Part shown: one piece after another, positions 55,890 to 64,000 of the stretch
Layout: each line of letters starts with the position of its first letter
Position numbering within the stretch: the stretch's first letter is position 1
Source: Candidatus Didemnitutus sp.
Lineage (GTDB): Bacteria > Verrucomicrobiota > Verrucomicrobiia > Opitutales > Opitutaceae
DNA length: 64,000 bases
Assembly: GCA_023701285.1 (NCBI GenBank)
Contig: JAMPXH010000003.1
Span: 1 to 64,000, forward strand
Direction: 5' to 3'
The notes under the pieces: generated by a model
The model's database searches: none
Seen by the model: only the letters and a program-made list of their open reading frames with translations
Told to the model about the DNA's origin: nothing
Position numbers and translations under genes: made by a program

Positions 55890-56066
55890 GCGCGCCTCCG
55901 TCGGTAGCCGCCCGCGCGCCCGCCGCAAGCGCGTTACGGCTTTCCCAACGCCAAACCGGCCGCAAGGACAGCAGCACCGCTTTCCCGCGCAAAAACCCGC
56001 CTTAATGGCCCGCCTTGGTTCCAAATCTCAGTTGCGCGGCCATTCGACCGGGTCCTAGGTTCGCGC

Positions 56067-58967
<2,901 letters not shown>

Positions 58968-59015
58968 GGCGTATGCGCAAAACGCCAACCAACCCACGAC
59001 CGCGTAACCGGTAGG

Positions 59016-59035
59016 GGCGGTTGTCCCCAACCGCC
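59016..59035 (+). terminator. Hairpin after gcvP
   Basis: GGCGGTTG (59016-59023) pairs exactly with CAACCGCC (59028-59035) around the loop TCCC. It begins 49 nt after the gcvP stop, and is followed by TTCGCCTTTCC. A role as terminator or a dispersed hairpin element is likely. Confidence 0.55.
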
Positions 59036-59102
59036 TTCGCCTTTCCCGCAGCGCGCTCTGCGAGCGCCAACCAAGCTCCGCCACCCGCGGGGCTTTTCAC
59101 GC

Positions 59103-59234
59103 TCACGATTTCAGCCGCTCTGTCCTGACCATTTCGGTGAATCCGACGAAATGGTTACGCTCGTTGAGAACCATCTCGAGGAATCCCTCGGCATGGTGCT
59201 GTTCGTTCAACCATATTGCGCATTCGCACAACAT
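59103..59234 (-). CDS. Possible small protein downstream of the helicase gene
   Basis: An ATG-initiated frame of 43 residues runs from 59234 to a TGA at 59103, beginning 36 nt after the helicase stop and in the same frame. The product reads MLCECAIWLNEQHHAEGFLE and continues to a basic end with two similar EMV-containing segments. No family is recognised, and no Shine-Dalgarno sequence is evident. The composition is balanced and not arginine-rich, unlike shadow frames here. It may be a real accessory gene, a remnant of a longer gene, or chance. Confidence 0.25.
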   Translation of the reverse strand: MLCECAIWLNEQHHAEGFLEMVLNERNHFVGFTEMVRTERLKS

Positions 59235-59270
59235 GGTGCCGAGCGACAAGCTAGTAGCCGCGTTACGTCC

Positions 59271-63392
<4,122 letters not shown>

Positions 63393-63396
<4 letters not shown>

Positions 63397-64000
63397 AGCG
63401 TCGCCTCCTGCGGGAGCGCCGCCAGCTCGCCCACGGTCATGGGCGGGTAGGTCCTGGTCGGCGTGAAGATTTCGTGTTTGCCGAGCTGGGCGAAGAGCGA
63501 GCCCTCGGCGCTGAAGGCCGAGGACTGCGTGAGGCTCTCGAGGCGGAAGTCGCGCCGCTGGAACCGGCCCTTCCAAAGGTAGGCCCACTCGGCGAAGGTG
63601 ATCGGCAGGCCGTCCCAGCCGCGCATCGTGAGGGCGTCGCCGTGGATGAGGTTGAGCGCGAGCACGCGGACGGAGGCGCGGTGGAAATCGTCGGCCGGGT
63701 CGAGGCGCAGATAGCCGGTGAACACCTCCAGCAGGTTGGCGCGGCACTCGGCGATGTTGTCGGGCAGCAGCTCGATGCCATAGACGCACATCAGCGCGAG
63801 CAGCGCGTAGTGCCGCCGCTCGAAATCGGACTGGCCGTAGCGGATCTCCACGGCGGCCAGCTTCCGCTGGAGGACCGGGACGAGGAAGTTGCCGCTGCCG
63901 CAAGCCGGCTCCAAAAAACGCGAATCAATGCGCTCCGTCTCGCCCTTCACGAGGTCGAGCATGGCTCCGACCATCCACGCCGGAGTGAAAACTTCCCCGT
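63393..64000 (-). CDS. DNA methyltransferase-like protein, 5' end outside window
   Basis: The frame is open to the window edge, and at least 201 residues are visible. It starts with GEVFTPAWMVGAMLDLV, then has the canonical SAM motif I FLEPACGSGNFL. GDALTMRGWDGLPITFAEWA follows where NPPY methylases normally have their catalytic motif, but no NPPY is present. The protein ends soon after (LAALPQEATL). It therefore looks like a SAM-binding half without a catalytic half. The ATG at 63974 is probably internal, since coding sequence continues upstream. The downstream methyltransferase overlaps it by four bases. It may be a partner subunit or a decayed copy. Confidence 0.82.

Noticed and set aside
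55890-56066. Possible glycine riboswitch before gcvP
   Set aside because: The 177-bp gap shows none of the paired aptamer features of glycine riboswitches that I could recognise, and no expression-platform hairpin.

Overview
The window looks like chromosomal DNA from a high-GC member of the Verrucomicrobiota, most likely the Opitutaceae. The signs are C-terminal PEP-CTERM sorting signals ending in WRRR-type basic tails, autotransporter-type beta-strand repeat proteins, TonB-dependent receptors whose mature N-terminus reads ELSPFEVSA, no SusD partner, few Shine-Dalgarno sequences, and many 1-4 nt stop/start overlaps. This placement is inference from gene content, not from a phylogenetic marker.

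Bases 1 to about 44,250 form one glycan-catabolic island. Leftward from 6361 run a BNR (sialidase-like) protein, a SASA acetylesterase and two autotransporter/PEP-CTERM proteins. A LacI regulator diverges at 6489. Leftward from 10704 run two related secreted proteins and a second BNR protein. Rightward from 10917 runs an operon of TonB receptor, BNR protein, DHDPS-family aldolase, KDPG aldolase, KDG kinase and an MFS hexuronate-type transporter. Thirteen same-strand genes run leftward from 40494 to 18556: TonB receptor, FG-GAP protein, NanA-like lyase, Na+/solute symporter, BNR protein, GH32-like hydrolase, alpha/beta hydrolase, DUF3748 (YidR-like) propeller, a SASA-BNR fusion, FGGY kinase, LacI regulator, LamG protein and LamG-BNR protein. 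Just upstream on the same strand is a heparinase II/III-like lyase (44247 to 40735).

The genes fit a model of outer-membrane uptake (TonB), de-acetylation and trimming of a decorated polysaccharide (SASA, BNR, GH32-like, lyase), inner-membrane uptake (SSS, MFS), and intracellular breakdown through 2-keto-3-deoxy sugars (NanA-like and DHDPS-like aldolases, KdgK, Eda). A 16-bp palindrome of the GCTAAA-N4-TTTAGC type occurs at three promoters. At the 40-kb promoter it fills the -35/-10 spacer, so a LacI protein encoded here probably controls the island.

From 44.3 kb the content is housekeeping or signalling: tRNA-Val(CAC), two multi-PAS hybrid histidine kinases, a chemotaxis-type receptor, endonuclease III and glycine decarboxylase GcvP. 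GcvP carries a heptameric AAAATC repeat inside its coding sequence. From 59.1 kb to the end lies a leftward restriction-modification cluster: a GIY-YIG/T5orf172-like domain fused to a helicase, an Eco57I-type methyltransferase and a second, partial methyltransferase. No insertion sequence, CRISPR array, rRNA or phage genes were seen.
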